Counted from the first letter of the stretch, positions 34,044-42,813 are shown. The stretch: DNA of 64,000 nt from Bianquea renquensis (GCF_014384895.1 NZ_JACRSQ010000002.1:124001-188000); one strand, 5' to 3'. Made by a program: numbers and translations. The notes: generated by a model from the letters alone, not told the origin.

Positions 34044-34328
34044 ATGTGGGTAAGAAATAGGTATACAGGACCGGGAGGAGGCTTATACACAGGTCCCGGC
34101 GGTGGACTCTATACAGGACCCGGTGGTGGAGCATATACAGGACCTGATGGTGGACTTTATACGGGCCCCGGCGGTGGTTTATACACAGGCCCTGGTGGCG
34201 GACTTTATACAGGTCCTGATGATAATCCATACATGAGTAATTGGCCTCCACGAGAATATTTGTTGAAAGCATTAAGGCAATCAGGTCAAACAAATATTAT
34301 TCAATTTATGCTTAACCATGGATTCTAA
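34044..34328 (+). CDS. YTGPGGG-repeat protein, unknown function
   Basis: This 94-residue protein has a short head (MWVRNR), seven tandem octads YTGPGGGL (residues 7-62; the variants are GGGA, DGGL and DDNP) and a C-terminal helical tail (PPREYLLKALRQSGQTNIIQ and onward). GGAGG stands seven bases before the ATG, and a strong terminator follows, so it is a true gene. It starts 16 bases after the XRE gene and is probably co-transcribed. There is no signal peptide or membrane segment. The repeat suggests a bead-like or beta-turn structure. I recall similar proteins in gut Firmicutes, but no function. Confidence 0.75.
   Translation: MWVRNRYTGPGGGLYTGPGGGLYTGPGGGAYTGPDGGLYTGPGGGLYTGPGGGLYTGPDDNPYMSNWPPREYLLKALRQSGQTNIIQFMLNHGF
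34062..34229 (+). repeat. Seven tandem 24-base coding repeats
   Basis: Each 24-base unit encodes one YTGPGGGL octad. Units differ mostly at third codon positions (ACA/ACG, GGT/GGC/GGA, CTC/TTA/CTT). The peptide is therefore conserved while the DNA drifts, which argues for selection on the protein. Confidence 0.85.
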
Positions 34329-34330
34329 AA

Positions 34331-34374
34331 AAAGCCCTTAGCTATGAGTTACTACCCACAGCTAAGGGCTTTAT
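34331..34374 (+). terminator. Intrinsic terminator after the repeat protein
   Basis: AAAGCCCTTAGCT (34331-34343) and AGCTAAGGGCTTT (34360-34372) form a 13-base stem with A-rich and T-rich flanks. It ends the XRE-repeat protein transcript. Confidence 0.88.
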
Positions 34375-34532
34375 AATATGGATTTATTTGTTGTACAGCA
34401 TCATTCTGTAACCCATAAACCACTGAGTTACAAGAATAATGGCTCTTATACAACCGTTATCAAATTGTTATCAAAAGACCTATTGAAACGCCGAAAACCC
34501 GCATAAACACTGGGTTTCTTCGACCTCTCATT
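34375..34532. other. Probable element end at the guaA 3' terminus
   Basis: There is no gene here. Two direct repeats GTTATCAAA (34456-34464, 34467-34475) and an inverted pair AAACCC/GGGTTT (34495-34500, 34512-34517) lie within 80 bases of the guaA stop codon. The guaA 3' end is a known integration site of genomic islands. The repeats could be integrase arm and core sites. I did not find a second copy of the guaA end in the window, so the other boundary is unproven. Confidence 0.4.
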
Positions 34533-35840
34533 TCACTCCCATTCAATCGTCGCCGGCGGTTTTGGCGACAGATCATAGCAGACGCGATTGACATTCTTGA
34601 CTTCCTTCAAGATTCGGTCTGTGATCTTCCCAAGCACAGCCCAATCCACGGGCTCCACCGTGGCGGTCATAGCATCGACCGTATTGATGGCGCGGATGAT
34701 CACCGGGTACTCAAAGCAGCGTGCATTGTCCTTGACGCCCACGGACTTAAAATCTGGAACGATGGTAAAATACTGCCACACCTTGTGGTCAAGTCCGGCC
34801 AGCGCGAATTCTTCCCGGAGAATGGCATCCGCCTCGCGGACAGCCTCCAGGCGCTCCCGGGTGATGGCGCCGAGACAGCGGACTCCAAGTCCTGGCCCTG
34901 GGAAAGGCTGGCGGTACACCATCTCATCCGGCAATCCCAGCTCCACGCCACAGCGGCGAACTTCATCTTTGAAGAGCTGTTTTAAGGGCTCAACCAACGC
35001 AAACTGTAGATCGTCCGGCAGCCCCCCCACATTGTGATGGGACTTGACGATCTTCGCCGTCTTTGTCCCACTCTCCACGATATCCGGATAAATCGTGCCC
35101 TGAGCAAGAAAGTCGATGCCCTCCAGTTTGCGGGCCTCCTCCTCGAAGACACGGATAAATTCACTGCCAATGATCTTTCGTTTCGCCTCCGGATCGGAAA
35201 CGCCGGCCAACGCATTCAAAAAGCGCTCACTGGCATCCACATAGGTGAGGTTCGCGTTGAGTTGATCCCGAAAAACCCGAACGACGCTCTCGGATTCATC
35301 TTTGCGCATCAGGCCATGGTTGACATGTACGCAGTACAATTGGTTGCCGATAGCCCGAATCAACAGGGCGGCAACCACAGAACTGTCCACACCGCCGGAT
35401 AGGGCCAGCAGCACCTTTCGGTCGCCGACTTGGCGGCGCACCAGCTCCACCTGATCCTCGATGAAATTCTTCATATTCCAGTTGGCGTCAGCGCCGCATG
35501 TGTCAAAAACAAAAGTTTTTAGAAGTTGCGTATAGGAAGCCTCGTCCGCGGGCCAACAGTCCAATGCCTCGCCCCCGTCCTTCCGGGGATGTGATACCGC
35601 AAGAATGGGATACCCAGCGCGATATAGCTGAGGACACACATCGATCGCCGTTCCATCCACCATATGGTTGGGGCCGCCGTTGAGGATGAGGCCTTTCACT
35701 CCCGGCAGAGCCGCCAGCTCATCCACCGTAATGTCATGAGGATAAATTTCACTGTATACGCCAAGATCCCGGATTTTTCTTGCAACGCCTGTGTTATCGG
35801 TACTGCCCAGATCTAAAATGACAATCATGTCTTGTTTCAT
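34533..35840 (-). CDS. guaA: GMP synthase with eroded glutaminase domain
   Basis: This is a 435-residue enzyme that aminates XMP to GMP. The ATP-pyrophosphatase loop is SGGVDSS (148-154), and the C-terminal dimerisation domain ends in DLSPKPPATIEWE as usual. The N-terminal glutaminase domain is about 85 residues shorter than normal. The early strand (VILDLGS, LGVYSEIYPHD, LILNGGPN) remains. At the nucleophile site, where ICYG is expected, the sequence is AVSHP with Ser83, and the C-terminal His-Glu block is missing. The enzyme should depend on free ammonia or a separate glutaminase. The start at 35840 has AAGGAG seven bases away. Confidence 0.9.
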   Translation of the reverse strand: MKQDMIVILDLGSTDNTGVARKIRDLGVYSEIYPHDITVDELAALPGVKGLILNGGPNHMVDGTAIDVCPQLYRAGYPILAVSHPRKDGGEALDCWPADEASYTQLLKTFVFDTCGADANWNMKNFIEDQVELVRRQVGDRKVLLALSGGVDSSVVAALLIRAIGNQLYCVHVNHGLMRKDESESVVRVFRDQLNANLTYVDASERFLNALAGVSDPEAKRKIIGSEFIRVFEEEARKLEGIDFLAQGTIYPDIVESGTKTAKIVKSHHNVGGLPDDLQFALVEPLKQLFKDEVRRCGVELGLPDEMVYRQPFPGPGLGVRCLGAITRERLEAVREADAILREEFALAGLDHKVWQYFTIVPDFKSVGVKDNARCFEYPVIIRAINTVDAMTATVEPVDWAVLGKITDRILKEVKNVNRVCYDLSPKPPATIEWE

Positions 35841-35945
35841 GGAAACGCTCCTTCGCAGAAAAGTAAAGCCGCTGAGCGGCAATATATGTACTATTTTAGA
35901 TCAAGATACGAGGAAAAGCAAGAACGAATTTAACTTTTTTTGACG

Positions 35946-35987
35946 AAAAAAGGGAGAAGGCCCACCGCTAAAAAAACGGAGGGCCTT
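35946..35987 (-). terminator. Terminator of the sigma-factor operon
   Basis: On the minus strand the stem AAGGCCCTCCG/CGGTGGGCCTT is followed by CTCCC and six T. It ends the operon at 36065-37598 before the guaA promoter region. Confidence 0.75.
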
Positions 35988-36064
35988 ACGGTAGAAATAA
36001 CATACATGGCGAATCCACAGAGTGAAGCCACTTCCGCCGTCTGCGCCATACGGTAATCCATTGA

Positions 36065-36607
36065 TTACGGTTGCGCGGAATCATGAGGCTCCGAATCGGA
36101 TCCACTGCCATCGGATTTTTTGAAGAATCGATCAAAATGAAGCGGCTCCTGTCCTTCGGACCGCTTCTTAGTCTGATAGAGAATCAAGAGCCCGAGGGCG
36201 ATCAGCAACAGAGGGAAAAACAGATTGGACAGTGTGTGGAGCACGCCACCCATCAGGAAGCGATTCAGGAAGGAGAAAAGGTTGCCGATTAGCGCGAAGG
36301 CGCCCGTCCCGATCAGGAGAAGGGCTACGCCGAAGGTGGTGAGAAAGCCCTCGTCGGGGACGGCCTCACCGGCCGCAATGCGGTGATACAGATGGTGGCA
36401 GTCAAAGAAGGAGAAAAACCAGACGACCACCGCCGCCACACCGATCAAACCGGTGAAAAAGAAGAGATCAAAGGACACGGAAAAGCTAAGCAGACAAAAA
36501 AACAAGACCATGAGATGCAGCCCGCGTTTCATGAGACCCAGGTACATGTGCCCGGCGCCTGGAATCAAGGACGTGACAAAAAGTAGAAAACGATTGGTGT
36601 GTTGCAT
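36065..36607 (-). CDS. TM2-like membrane protein
   Basis: This is a 180-residue protein with about five membrane segments and a TM2-type turn, IPGAGHMYLGLMKRG, near residues 15-29. A hydrophilic acidic tail follows (SDGSGSDSEPHDSAQP). It is the third gene of the sigma/anti-sigma operon, 15 bases after the anti-sigma gene. It may belong to the envelope-stress output; function unknown. Confidence 0.7.
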   Translation of the reverse strand: MQHTNRFLLFVTSLIPGAGHMYLGLMKRGLHLMVLFFCLLSFSVSFDLFFFTGLIGVAAVVVWFFSFFDCHHLYHRIAAGEAVPDEGFLTTFGVALLLIGTGAFALIGNLFSFLNRFLMGGVLHTLSNLFFPLLLIALGLLILYQTKKRSEGQEPLHFDRFFKKSDGSGSDSEPHDSAQP

Positions 36608-36622
36608 AGCGAAACCTCCAAG

Positions 36623-37081
36623 TTATAATGATGGAAACCGCGCCCAGACGTTCCACAGACCGCTGAGCCAAGATTCAAGGGATACAGAAAAATTGCTGAT
36701 GAACAGCGATAGATGTTCATAAATGTTGGCAGGAAGGGAAAGAAAATCGACGCCCAAGAAAAAGAAAAGGAGGACGAGACAGCCGGCCGCGATACAACTG
36801 CTCCCCAGCAAAAGCCCTGTTGTGAGAGAGGGCTTGCGGGAAGATGGCTCCCGCCGCTGATTTTGAATCCGCTGGGCGACGCAAGCTTGCAGGCCCGGCG
36901 GCGCGGGCAAGGGCGTGAGGCGAAGCGACTCCATCAAAGCTGTGGTCTCTTCCTGATAACGGCTACAGTTGGGACAAGTATCCAGATGCTGGCGAAGCTG
37001 ACGGATCTCGAGTTCCGTCGCTCGCCCGTCCAATTGCTTATGGATTAAGATTCTGTACTTGTTGCACTGCAAGATCATCAC
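36623..37081 (-). CDS. Anti-sigma factor with zinc-finger domain
   Basis: This 152-residue protein has an N-terminal zf-HC2-type anti-sigma domain (HLDTCPNC; the H-x3-C-x2-C core near 32-39). A single membrane helix lies near 87-110, with an extracytoplasmic tail after it. It should bind and hold the ECF sigma factor encoded upstream, whose gene it overlaps by 44 bases, the usual arrangement for such pairs. Confidence 0.85.
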   Translation of the reverse strand: MMILQCNKYRILIHKQLDGRATELEIRQLRQHLDTCPNCSRYQEETTALMESLRLTPLPAPPGLQACVAQRIQNQRREPSSRKPSLTTGLLLGSSCIAAGCLVLLFFFLGVDFLSLPANIYEHLSLFISNFSVSLESWLSGLWNVWARFPSL

Positions 37082-37598
37082 CTCCCATTTCCCGAATCAT
37101 TTGTTCTTTAAGCTTGTTCCGGCCGCGGTAGAGCCGCGTCTCCACGGTGCGAAGCGGTAATTCCAGCGCTTTTGCGATCTCTTCATAGGAGAGCTGCAAA
37201 AAGTGATATAGGATTATGACATCCCGATATTTGGCCGGCAGCTGTGTTACCAGCCGGCGAACATGCGAAGCGGTATCCTCCCGCACCAGACGAGATTCTG
37301 GCTCCTGAGATGGAGGGGACAGCGCCCGTGCCGCGTCCAATTCCGCGCGCTGAGGCCGCCGCTTTTGCTTTCTCAGAAAATCCAGGCATGTGTTCACCGC
37401 AATTCGGTACGACCATGTGGACAGTTGGCATTGATGACGGAATTGCGTCTGCTTCATATAAAGCTTTAAAAAGATTTCCTGGCACAGGTCCTCGGCATCC
37501 GCCTCATTTTGTACATAGCTATAGGCCAAATTGTAGAATGTATGTTGAAACTCTGACACAAAGGTGTCAAAATCCAAGGACGCCTCCAAGTCCTCCAT
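37038..37598 (-). CDS. ECF-type RNA polymerase sigma factor
   Basis: This is a 186-residue ECF sigma factor. Region 2 (about 15-85) contains YVQNEADAEDLCQEIFLKLY, and region 4 (about 115-175) contains LPAKYRDVIILYHFLQLSYE followed by the HTH AKALELPLRTVETRLYRGR. Preceded by GAGGTG. It follows the LiaF-like gene by 23 bases and precedes its anti-sigma, so the four genes may form one stress-responsive operon. Confidence 0.92.
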   Translation of the reverse strand: MEDLEASLDFDTFVSEFQHTFYNLAYSYVQNEADAEDLCQEIFLKLYMKQTQFRHQCQLSTWSYRIAVNTCLDFLRKQKRRPQRAELDAARALSPPSQEPESRLVREDTASHVRRLVTQLPAKYRDVIILYHFLQLSYEEIAKALELPLRTVETRLYRGRNKLKEQMIREMGGDDLAVQQVQNLNP

Positions 37599-37621
37599 GT
37601 AAGCTTCACCTCATTTGCTGT

Positions 37622-38794
37622 TTATTCAAACTCAATCGTCATATCGCCAAAGGATTGAACCAATGTGAACTCCGGTCCCCCCTCCCCGACGGATCGTTGA
37701 ATCTCTGAGTCCAGAGAATCGCCGTCCAGCCCCCACAAGGGACAATACAGGGAAGCGAAGCTGCTGGTGACGGCGAAATGGCCGTTCTGTTCAGAAGATA
37801 GCTGCAATGCAATATCTCCATATTCACTGTCGACATTCACGTTCCCCTCTAAAACCTCTGTCACAGTTAAGTCCGCGTCAGAAAAGCTGGAGGTGAGGGA
37901 AAAGGGGGCGCTGGTGGACCCATTGAGGGAGCTATATTCGAGGACCCATTGGCTTGAGGCGTGAATGGTATCTAGATATATATCGGTGAAGGAAGCATCT
38001 AGATTCAGCTCCCCCTCTATATCGGAGAGGTAGACATCGCTGTAAGAGGTGTCCAGTGATATGGTGTTTAGACATCCGGTAATCTCCATTGTACCAAAAC
38101 TCTGAGCTAGGTCAAGAGCTAAGTTGCTGGGAACCGTAATCACATAGGAGATCAAAATATCACGGGCGCCGGAGGAGCCGGATGAATAGCTGGATACAGC
38201 CTGTGCCATGGATGGAGAAAGGCCAAAGAAAAACGTATCGCCATCCGCTTCAAATCGAAAGACGCTGTCATCGATTGTTCCAGCGTGCTCCTGGAAAGAC
38301 GGGGTGGCCTGAAATGAGTACTCAATGGTAATATCGTTGGTATCGGCCCCTACGATTTGGATATCGCCGCAGGGGTTGACGCCTTTGAGCATGGAGAGAT
38401 TCTGGGCCGCCATCCCATGAGTACCGCTGTAAAGCAGCTCCAGATCGTCATCCGTGTAGTGAGAGTCCAGTTCCAAGTACCGGCTCGTATGCCCAACAAC
38501 CCCCATTATGAGACTGTAGACAGAAAGGCAGACAATGATCACAAATAGTAATGCGATACTCTTGCCGTCAAACTGAATGGTAGGCTCTTCACACCCTTCC
38601 GCCTTAGCGCGGCGGCGGCCTGCTGCGCTGACAATGAAAAATTCCGATCCCAGAGCGATTAGCACAATGGGGATAAAGTACTTAAGGGATTCAGTAAAGC
38701 GAAATGAGGGCACTAGATTGCTGACGAGAACCAGAACTCCCAAGGCGATTAAGGATACGGCTAAGGTGATAGCGCCCAATTTTTTGGGTTTCAT
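37622..38794 (-). CDS. Membrane protein with DUF4097-like adhesin domain
   Basis: This is a 390-residue protein. Residues 1-105 hold three membrane segments with the LiaI/LiaF-like pattern (LVSNLVPSFRF, FIPIVLIALGSEF). Residues 140-390 are a repetitive beta structure with short rungs such as TSYSDVYLSDIEGELNLDAS, like the DUF4097 head-type fold. Such proteins often report envelope stress. It precedes the sigma factor gene on the same strand. GAGGAGG precedes the ATG. Confidence 0.75.
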   Translation of the reverse strand: MKPKKLGAITLAVSLIALGVLVLVSNLVPSFRFTESLKYFIPIVLIALGSEFFIVSAAGRRRAKAEGCEEPTIQFDGKSIALLFVIIVCLSVYSLIMGVVGHTSRYLELDSHYTDDDLELLYSGTHGMAAQNLSMLKGVNPCGDIQIVGADTNDITIEYSFQATPSFQEHAGTIDDSVFRFEADGDTFFFGLSPSMAQAVSSYSSGSSGARDILISYVITVPSNLALDLAQSFGTMEITGCLNTISLDTSYSDVYLSDIEGELNLDASFTDIYLDTIHASSQWVLEYSSLNGSTSAPFSLTSSFSDADLTVTEVLEGNVNVDSEYGDIALQLSSEQNGHFAVTSSFASLYCPLWGLDGDSLDSEIQRSVGEGGPEFTLVQSFGDMTIEFE

Positions 38795-38933
38795 AGAATA
38801 CCTCCTCTGAAATGTTCACCCCTTTAGACGTCATGGCCGGGAAGATTCCTTCAAAATCTTTATAATTTTTTTATTGAATTCTCTCCAGTTTGAGCTATAA
38901 TAGAGATACCAGAAAAGATAGGAGGATATGGCG

Positions 38934-39122
38934 ATGGATATGTCCAAAAAATTATACCGTTCCAAGTCCGATCAGAAGCTCGCAGGCATCTGTGGGGGAA
39001 TTGCAGAGTACTTCCACATCGATTCCACATTGGTGAGAGTGATCATGGCGCTGGCAGCTTGTATGGGCTGGGGGATCGTCTTTTACATTATTTGCATTTT
39101 TGTCATTCCCCTGGAGCCTTAA
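38934..39122 (+). CDS. PspC-domain protein
   Basis: This is a 62-residue protein consisting almost only of a PspC domain: KKLYRSKSDQKLAGICGGIA, then EYFHIDSTLVRVIMALAACM and one membrane helix. PspC proteins take part in envelope-stress responses. Of three close ATGs, 38934 has the best distance (eight bases) to GGAGG. It is divergent from the DUF4097-like gene and four bases before the lipoprotein gene. Confidence 0.88.
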   Translation: MDMSKKLYRSKSDQKLAGICGGIAEYFHIDSTLVRVIMALAACMGWGIVFYIICIFVIPLEP

Positions 39123-39125
39123 ACC

Positions 39126-39761
39126 ATGAAATTCAGCACGACAAGAAAGGTTTTATTCCTCTGTATTCTATGTTTCATGGTGTTGGCAGGCGTCAGCTGC
39201 AGAGGTGGATACACCGATGCCAGCGATAAACCGCCGGCCAATTGGGCGCCGTATTCAATTCAAGACCTCTCCTTCCGCTTTCCGGCTGGCTGGAGTGCCA
39301 TCTCCTGGGAGGCGGTCACGGATAAGATGCAAGAAAATATGAATCTTTTAGGCGAGGAGAACAAACTTGCGCTATACGGGTACTTTGCCAGCCCTGTGGG
39401 AGACAGGGGGACGATCGACTATCTGAGTTTCGCCTATATGGAAATGAAGGGGGAGGTGACAGCCTCCGACATGGAAGCGATCATGGATGAGTTGAGCGCG
39501 CTGTCCAAGTCCATGAGATCGTTAGGCGTGGACGCGGAGATCGTTCAGAAGGCGCGGATCCGGCACTATGGGTCGGTGGACGCGCTCACACTGGCCTATC
39601 AAGTTGGATATGGGCAGGCCGCCTGTGTAATCCAGATAGGCTTAGTTCCCCGCGGAAACCGGATTTATCAGGTGGCATATTCCAATTTTACGACAGTGAA
39701 GGATGACAATACCCTGGAGAGACTCCTGACATCCCTTACATTTGCAGACGCAGCCCCGTAA
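39126..39761 (+). CDS. Predicted lipoprotein
   Basis: This is a 211-residue secreted lipoprotein with an N-terminal signal (KVLFLCILCFMVLAGVSC) and lipobox LAGVSC; the modified cysteine is near residue 27. The mature part (IQDLSFRFPAGWSAISWEAV and onward) resembles small PsbP/DUF1795-like domains that begin with FRFPAGW, but I cannot assign a role. It is probably co-transcribed with the PspC gene. Confidence 0.7.
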   Translation: MKFSTTRKVLFLCILCFMVLAGVSCRGGYTDASDKPPANWAPYSIQDLSFRFPAGWSAISWEAVTDKMQENMNLLGEENKLALYGYFASPVGDRGTIDYLSFAYMEMKGEVTASDMEAIMDELSALSKSMRSLGVDAEIVQKARIRHYGSVDALTLAYQVGYGQAACVIQIGLVPRGNRIYQVAYSNFTTVKDDNTLERLLTSLTFADAAP

Positions 39762-39805
39762 GATTTTGTAAGAAATTTTGTAAGGAATAATTTAGGAAGG
39801 TCCCC

Positions 39806-40104
39806 TTGACAGCAAGCCGGATTTCCGCTATAGTTATGAACAGTGAAAAGTTGTGAGAAAGAGGAGTACACCAGGGCTGGCCGTCAGAGAGAGGGATCCG
39901 AGGCTGGAAGATTCCTTTGGTACAGTTGGTGGAAGGTCGCTTTTGAACTGTTTCGGCCAAAGTCCGCAGGCAAACTGGGGACCGTAACCGAAGACGCAGC
40001 GGCAGCGTTAGGCCGATGAGACGGCGGCTCCGCACCGGCTTGCCGTGAAATAAGGTGGTACCACGGTTTTTCGTCCTTACAGGGATGAGGGACCGTTTTT
40101 ATTT
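39806..40104 (+). promoter_or_regulatory. T-box leader of valS with promoter and terminator
   Basis: TTGACA (39806-39811), 17 bases, TATAGT (39829-39834) start a leader of about 260 bases. The T-box sequence AAGGTGGTACCACGG (40052-40066) is exact. A terminator follows, with stem ACGGT/ACCGT and a T-run at 40097-40101. Uncharged tRNA-Val should pair with a specifier codon and with the T-box bulge, allowing read-through. A GTC triplet at 39936-39938 is the candidate specifier; I did not fold the RNA. Confidence 0.92.
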
Positions 40105-40154
40105 TACAATTTGCGATTAAAAAATGGCGCAGACGCGCCTGAATGGAGGACACC

Positions 40155-42794
40155 ATGCGAAAAGAATTGCCAACCACATATGATCCAGCCGATGTGGAGG
40201 ATCGGCTGTACCGTCAATGGGAAGAGAGAGGATACTTCCACGCAGAAGTGGAGGAAGATAAGCCTCCCTATACCATTGTGATTCCCCCGCCGAATATTAC
40301 GGGACAGCTGCACATGGGCCATGCGCTGGATAATACCCTCCAGGACATTTTGATCCGGTGGAGGCGGATGCAGGGATATAACACGCTTTGGCAGCCGGGA
40401 ACCGACCACGCCAGCATTGCCACAGAGGTGAAGATCGTGGCGGCCATGGCGGAGGAAGGCCTCACGAAGGAAGACCTGGGCCGGGAGGGCTTTTTGGAGC
40501 GGGCCTGGAAGTGGAAAGAGGAGTACGGCGGGCGGATCATCAAGCAGCTGAAAAAGCTGGGCTCCTCCTGCGACTGGGAGCGGGAGCGGTTTACCATGGA
40601 TGAGGGCTTATCCCGCGCAGTGCTGGAAGTTTTTATCCGCCTGTATGAAAAAGGTTTAATTTACAAGGGATCCCGGATCATCAATTGGTGTCCCGAGTGT
40701 CAGACATCGATTTCCGACGCGGAGGTAGAGCACGAGGAGCAGCAAGGACATTTTTGGCACATCCGCTACCCCTACGCGGATGGAAGCGGCTATATCGAGG
40801 TGGCCACCACCCGCCCGGAAACCATGCTGGGGGACACGGCCGTGGCCGTTCATCCGGAGGATCCGCGCTACGCGGATGCCATTGGAAAAAACGTCATCCT
40901 GCCGTTGGTCGATAAGGAGATTCCCGTCATCGCTGACGCCTACGTGGATCGAGAATTTGGAACCGGCGCCGTGAAGATAACGCCTGCCCACGACCCCAAC
41001 GATTTTGAGGTGGGACTTCGCCACAACTTAGAGCAAATCTGCATTCTGACTGACGATGGACATATCAATGAGAAGGGCGGCCGTTACGCTGGAATGGAGC
41101 GATATGAGGCGCGAAAAGCCATCGTCCAGGATTTGGAGGACCAGGGATATCTGCTCTATGTGGAACCCCATTCCCATAACGTGGGAACCCATGACCGCTG
41201 CCACAGCGTCATCGAGCCCATGGTCAAGCAGCAATGGTTTGTGAAGATGGAGGAATTGGCGAAACCCGCCATCGAGGTCCTAAAGAAGGGGGAGTTGACC
41301 TTTATTCCAGAGCGGTTTGGCAAGGTATATCTCCACTGGCTAGAGAATATCCGGGACTGGTGTATCTCAAGGCAGCTCTGGTGGGGCCATCGGATACCCG
41401 CTTACTATTGTACAAAGTGCGGCCATATGGTGGTGGACCGGACCATGCCGGAAGGACCCTGTGAGGCATGTGGTGGAACAGAATGGGTTCAGGATGAAGA
41501 TACGCTGGATACCTGGTTCAGCTCTGCGCTGTGGCCCTTTTCAACTTTGGGCTGGCCGGATGACACGCCGGAGTTCCGACATTTCTATCCCACCAGCGTG
41601 TTGGTGACAGGGTATGATATTATTTTCTTCTGGGTTGTCCGCATGGTCTTTTCTGGACTGGAGCACACAGGCGAGTGTCCGTTCCAGGATGTATTTATCC
41701 ACGGTATTGTGCGGGATTCTCAGGGGAGAAAGATGAGCAAAAGCCTTGGCAATGGAATCGACCCTCTGGAGGTCATCGATAAATATGGCGCCGACGCCCT
41801 TCGGTTTACGCTCGTGACAGGGAACGCGCCGGGCAATGATATGCGATTCTATTGGGAGAAAGTGGAGGCCAGCCGCAATTTTGCCAATAAAATTTGGAAT
41901 GCATCCCGCTTTATTCTGATGAATATGGATGAAGAACCGACTGCCACGCTGGATGAGCTGACGGCGGCAGACCGCTGGATCCTGTCAAAGGTGAACCGGC
42001 TGACGAAAGACGTGACGGAGAACATGGAGAAATACGAGCTGGGCATCGCGGTGGCCAAGCTGAACGACTTCTTCTGGGAAGAATTCTGCGACTGGTATAT
42101 TGAGATGGTGAAATCCCGCCTCTATAACAGGGAAGATTCGACACGGCCGGCTGCACTGTGGACGCTGCGCACGGTTTTACTCAATGCGCTAAAGCTGCTG
42201 CATCCCTACATGCCCTTTATCACGGAGGAGCTTTTCTCCTACGTATGCCCGGAAGAAGAGACCATCATGTTGTCCAGCTGGCCGGAATATCGGGAGGACT
42301 GGGATTTCTCGTCGGAAGAAGAAGAGATCGAGATCATGAAAGAAGCGATCCGCGGCATTCGGAACATTCGCGCACAGATGAATGTTTCGCCGAAACACAA
42401 GGCCATGGCGGTGATCGTAACCAGTGACGGCAGGACGGCCGACATCTTTCAACGTGGAACCGGTTTTTTTGCGCCTCTCTCTTATACAAGCGAGGTAGTC
42501 GTGCAGAGAGATCGGACGGGAGTGCCGGAAAGTGCAGTTTCCATCCCTCTGGAAAAGGCTGTCGTCTACATTCCCCTGGACCAGCTTGTTGACCTGGCCA
42601 AAGAGAAAGCTCGTCTGGAGAAAGAGCGGGATTCTCTCAGCAAGGAGCTGGAGAGGGTGGCGAAAAAACTGTCCAACCAAGGATTTTTAGCAAAGGCGCC
42701 ACAGGCGGTGGTTGAGGAGGAGAGAGTCAAGGAAGAAAAGTATAAGGCTCTTATGCGCCAGATCGAGGAGCAAATCACCCGGATTGGAAAATAG
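40155..42794 (+). CDS. valS: Valyl-tRNA synthetase
   Basis: This is an 879-residue class I synthetase. The HIGH-type motif is PPPNITGQLHMGHAL near residue 45 and the KMSKS motif GRKMSKSLGNG near 525. The editing domain contains ATTRPETMLGDTAVAVHPED (about 215-235). The C-terminal coiled-coil tRNA arm lies at about 810-879. The second ATG (40155) is chosen because GGAGG, inside the first in-frame codons, is then six bases away. Regulated by the T-box upstream. Confidence 0.97.
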   Translation: MRKELPTTYDPADVEDRLYRQWEERGYFHAEVEEDKPPYTIVIPPPNITGQLHMGHALDNTLQDILIRWRRMQGYNTLWQPGTDHASIATEVKIVAAMAEEGLTKEDLGREGFLERAWKWKEEYGGRIIKQLKKLGSSCDWERERFTMDEGLSRAVLEVFIRLYEKGLIYKGSRIINWCPECQTSISDAEVEHEEQQGHFWHIRYPYADGSGYIEVATTRPETMLGDTAVAVHPEDPRYADAIGKNVILPLVDKEIPVIADAYVDREFGTGAVKITPAHDPNDFEVGLRHNLEQICILTDDGHINEKGGRYAGMERYEARKAIVQDLEDQGYLLYVEPHSHNVGTHDRCHSVIEPMVKQQWFVKMEELAKPAIEVLKKGELTFIPERFGKVYLHWLENIRDWCISRQLWWGHRIPAYYCTKCGHMVVDRTMPEGPCEACGGTEWVQDEDTLDTWFSSALWPFSTLGWPDDTPEFRHFYPTSVLVTGYDIIFFWVVRMVFSGLEHTGECPFQDVFIHGIVRDSQGRKMSKSLGNGIDPLEVIDKYGADALRFTLVTGNAPGNDMRFYWEKVEASRNFANKIWNASRFILMNMDEEPTATLDELTAADRWILSKVNRLTKDVTENMEKYELGIAVAKLNDFFWEEFCDWYIEMVKSRLYNREDSTRPAALWTLRTVLLNALKLLHPYMPFITEELFSYVCPEEETIMLSSWPEYREDWDFSSEEEEIEIMKEAIRGIRNIRAQMNVSPKHKAMAVIVTSDGRTADIFQRGTGFFAPLSYTSEVVVQRDRTGVPESAVSIPLEKAVVYIPLDQLVDLAKEKARLEKERDSLSKELERVAKKLSNQGFLAKAPQAVVEEERVKEEKYKALMRQIEEQITRIGK

Positions 42795-42813
42795 TGCAAG
42801 GAAGGTGATGTGC

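Noticed and set aside
34062..34229. Regular 24-base repeats that could suggest a CRISPR array
   Set aside because: Units are contiguous without spacers, lie in one open frame with an RBS and terminator, and encode a repeated peptide.
34042..34293. Minus-strand frame of 83 residues through the repeat
   Set aside because: It is the antisense of the repeat gene, with no RBS and low-complexity histidine/arginine content created by the repeat.
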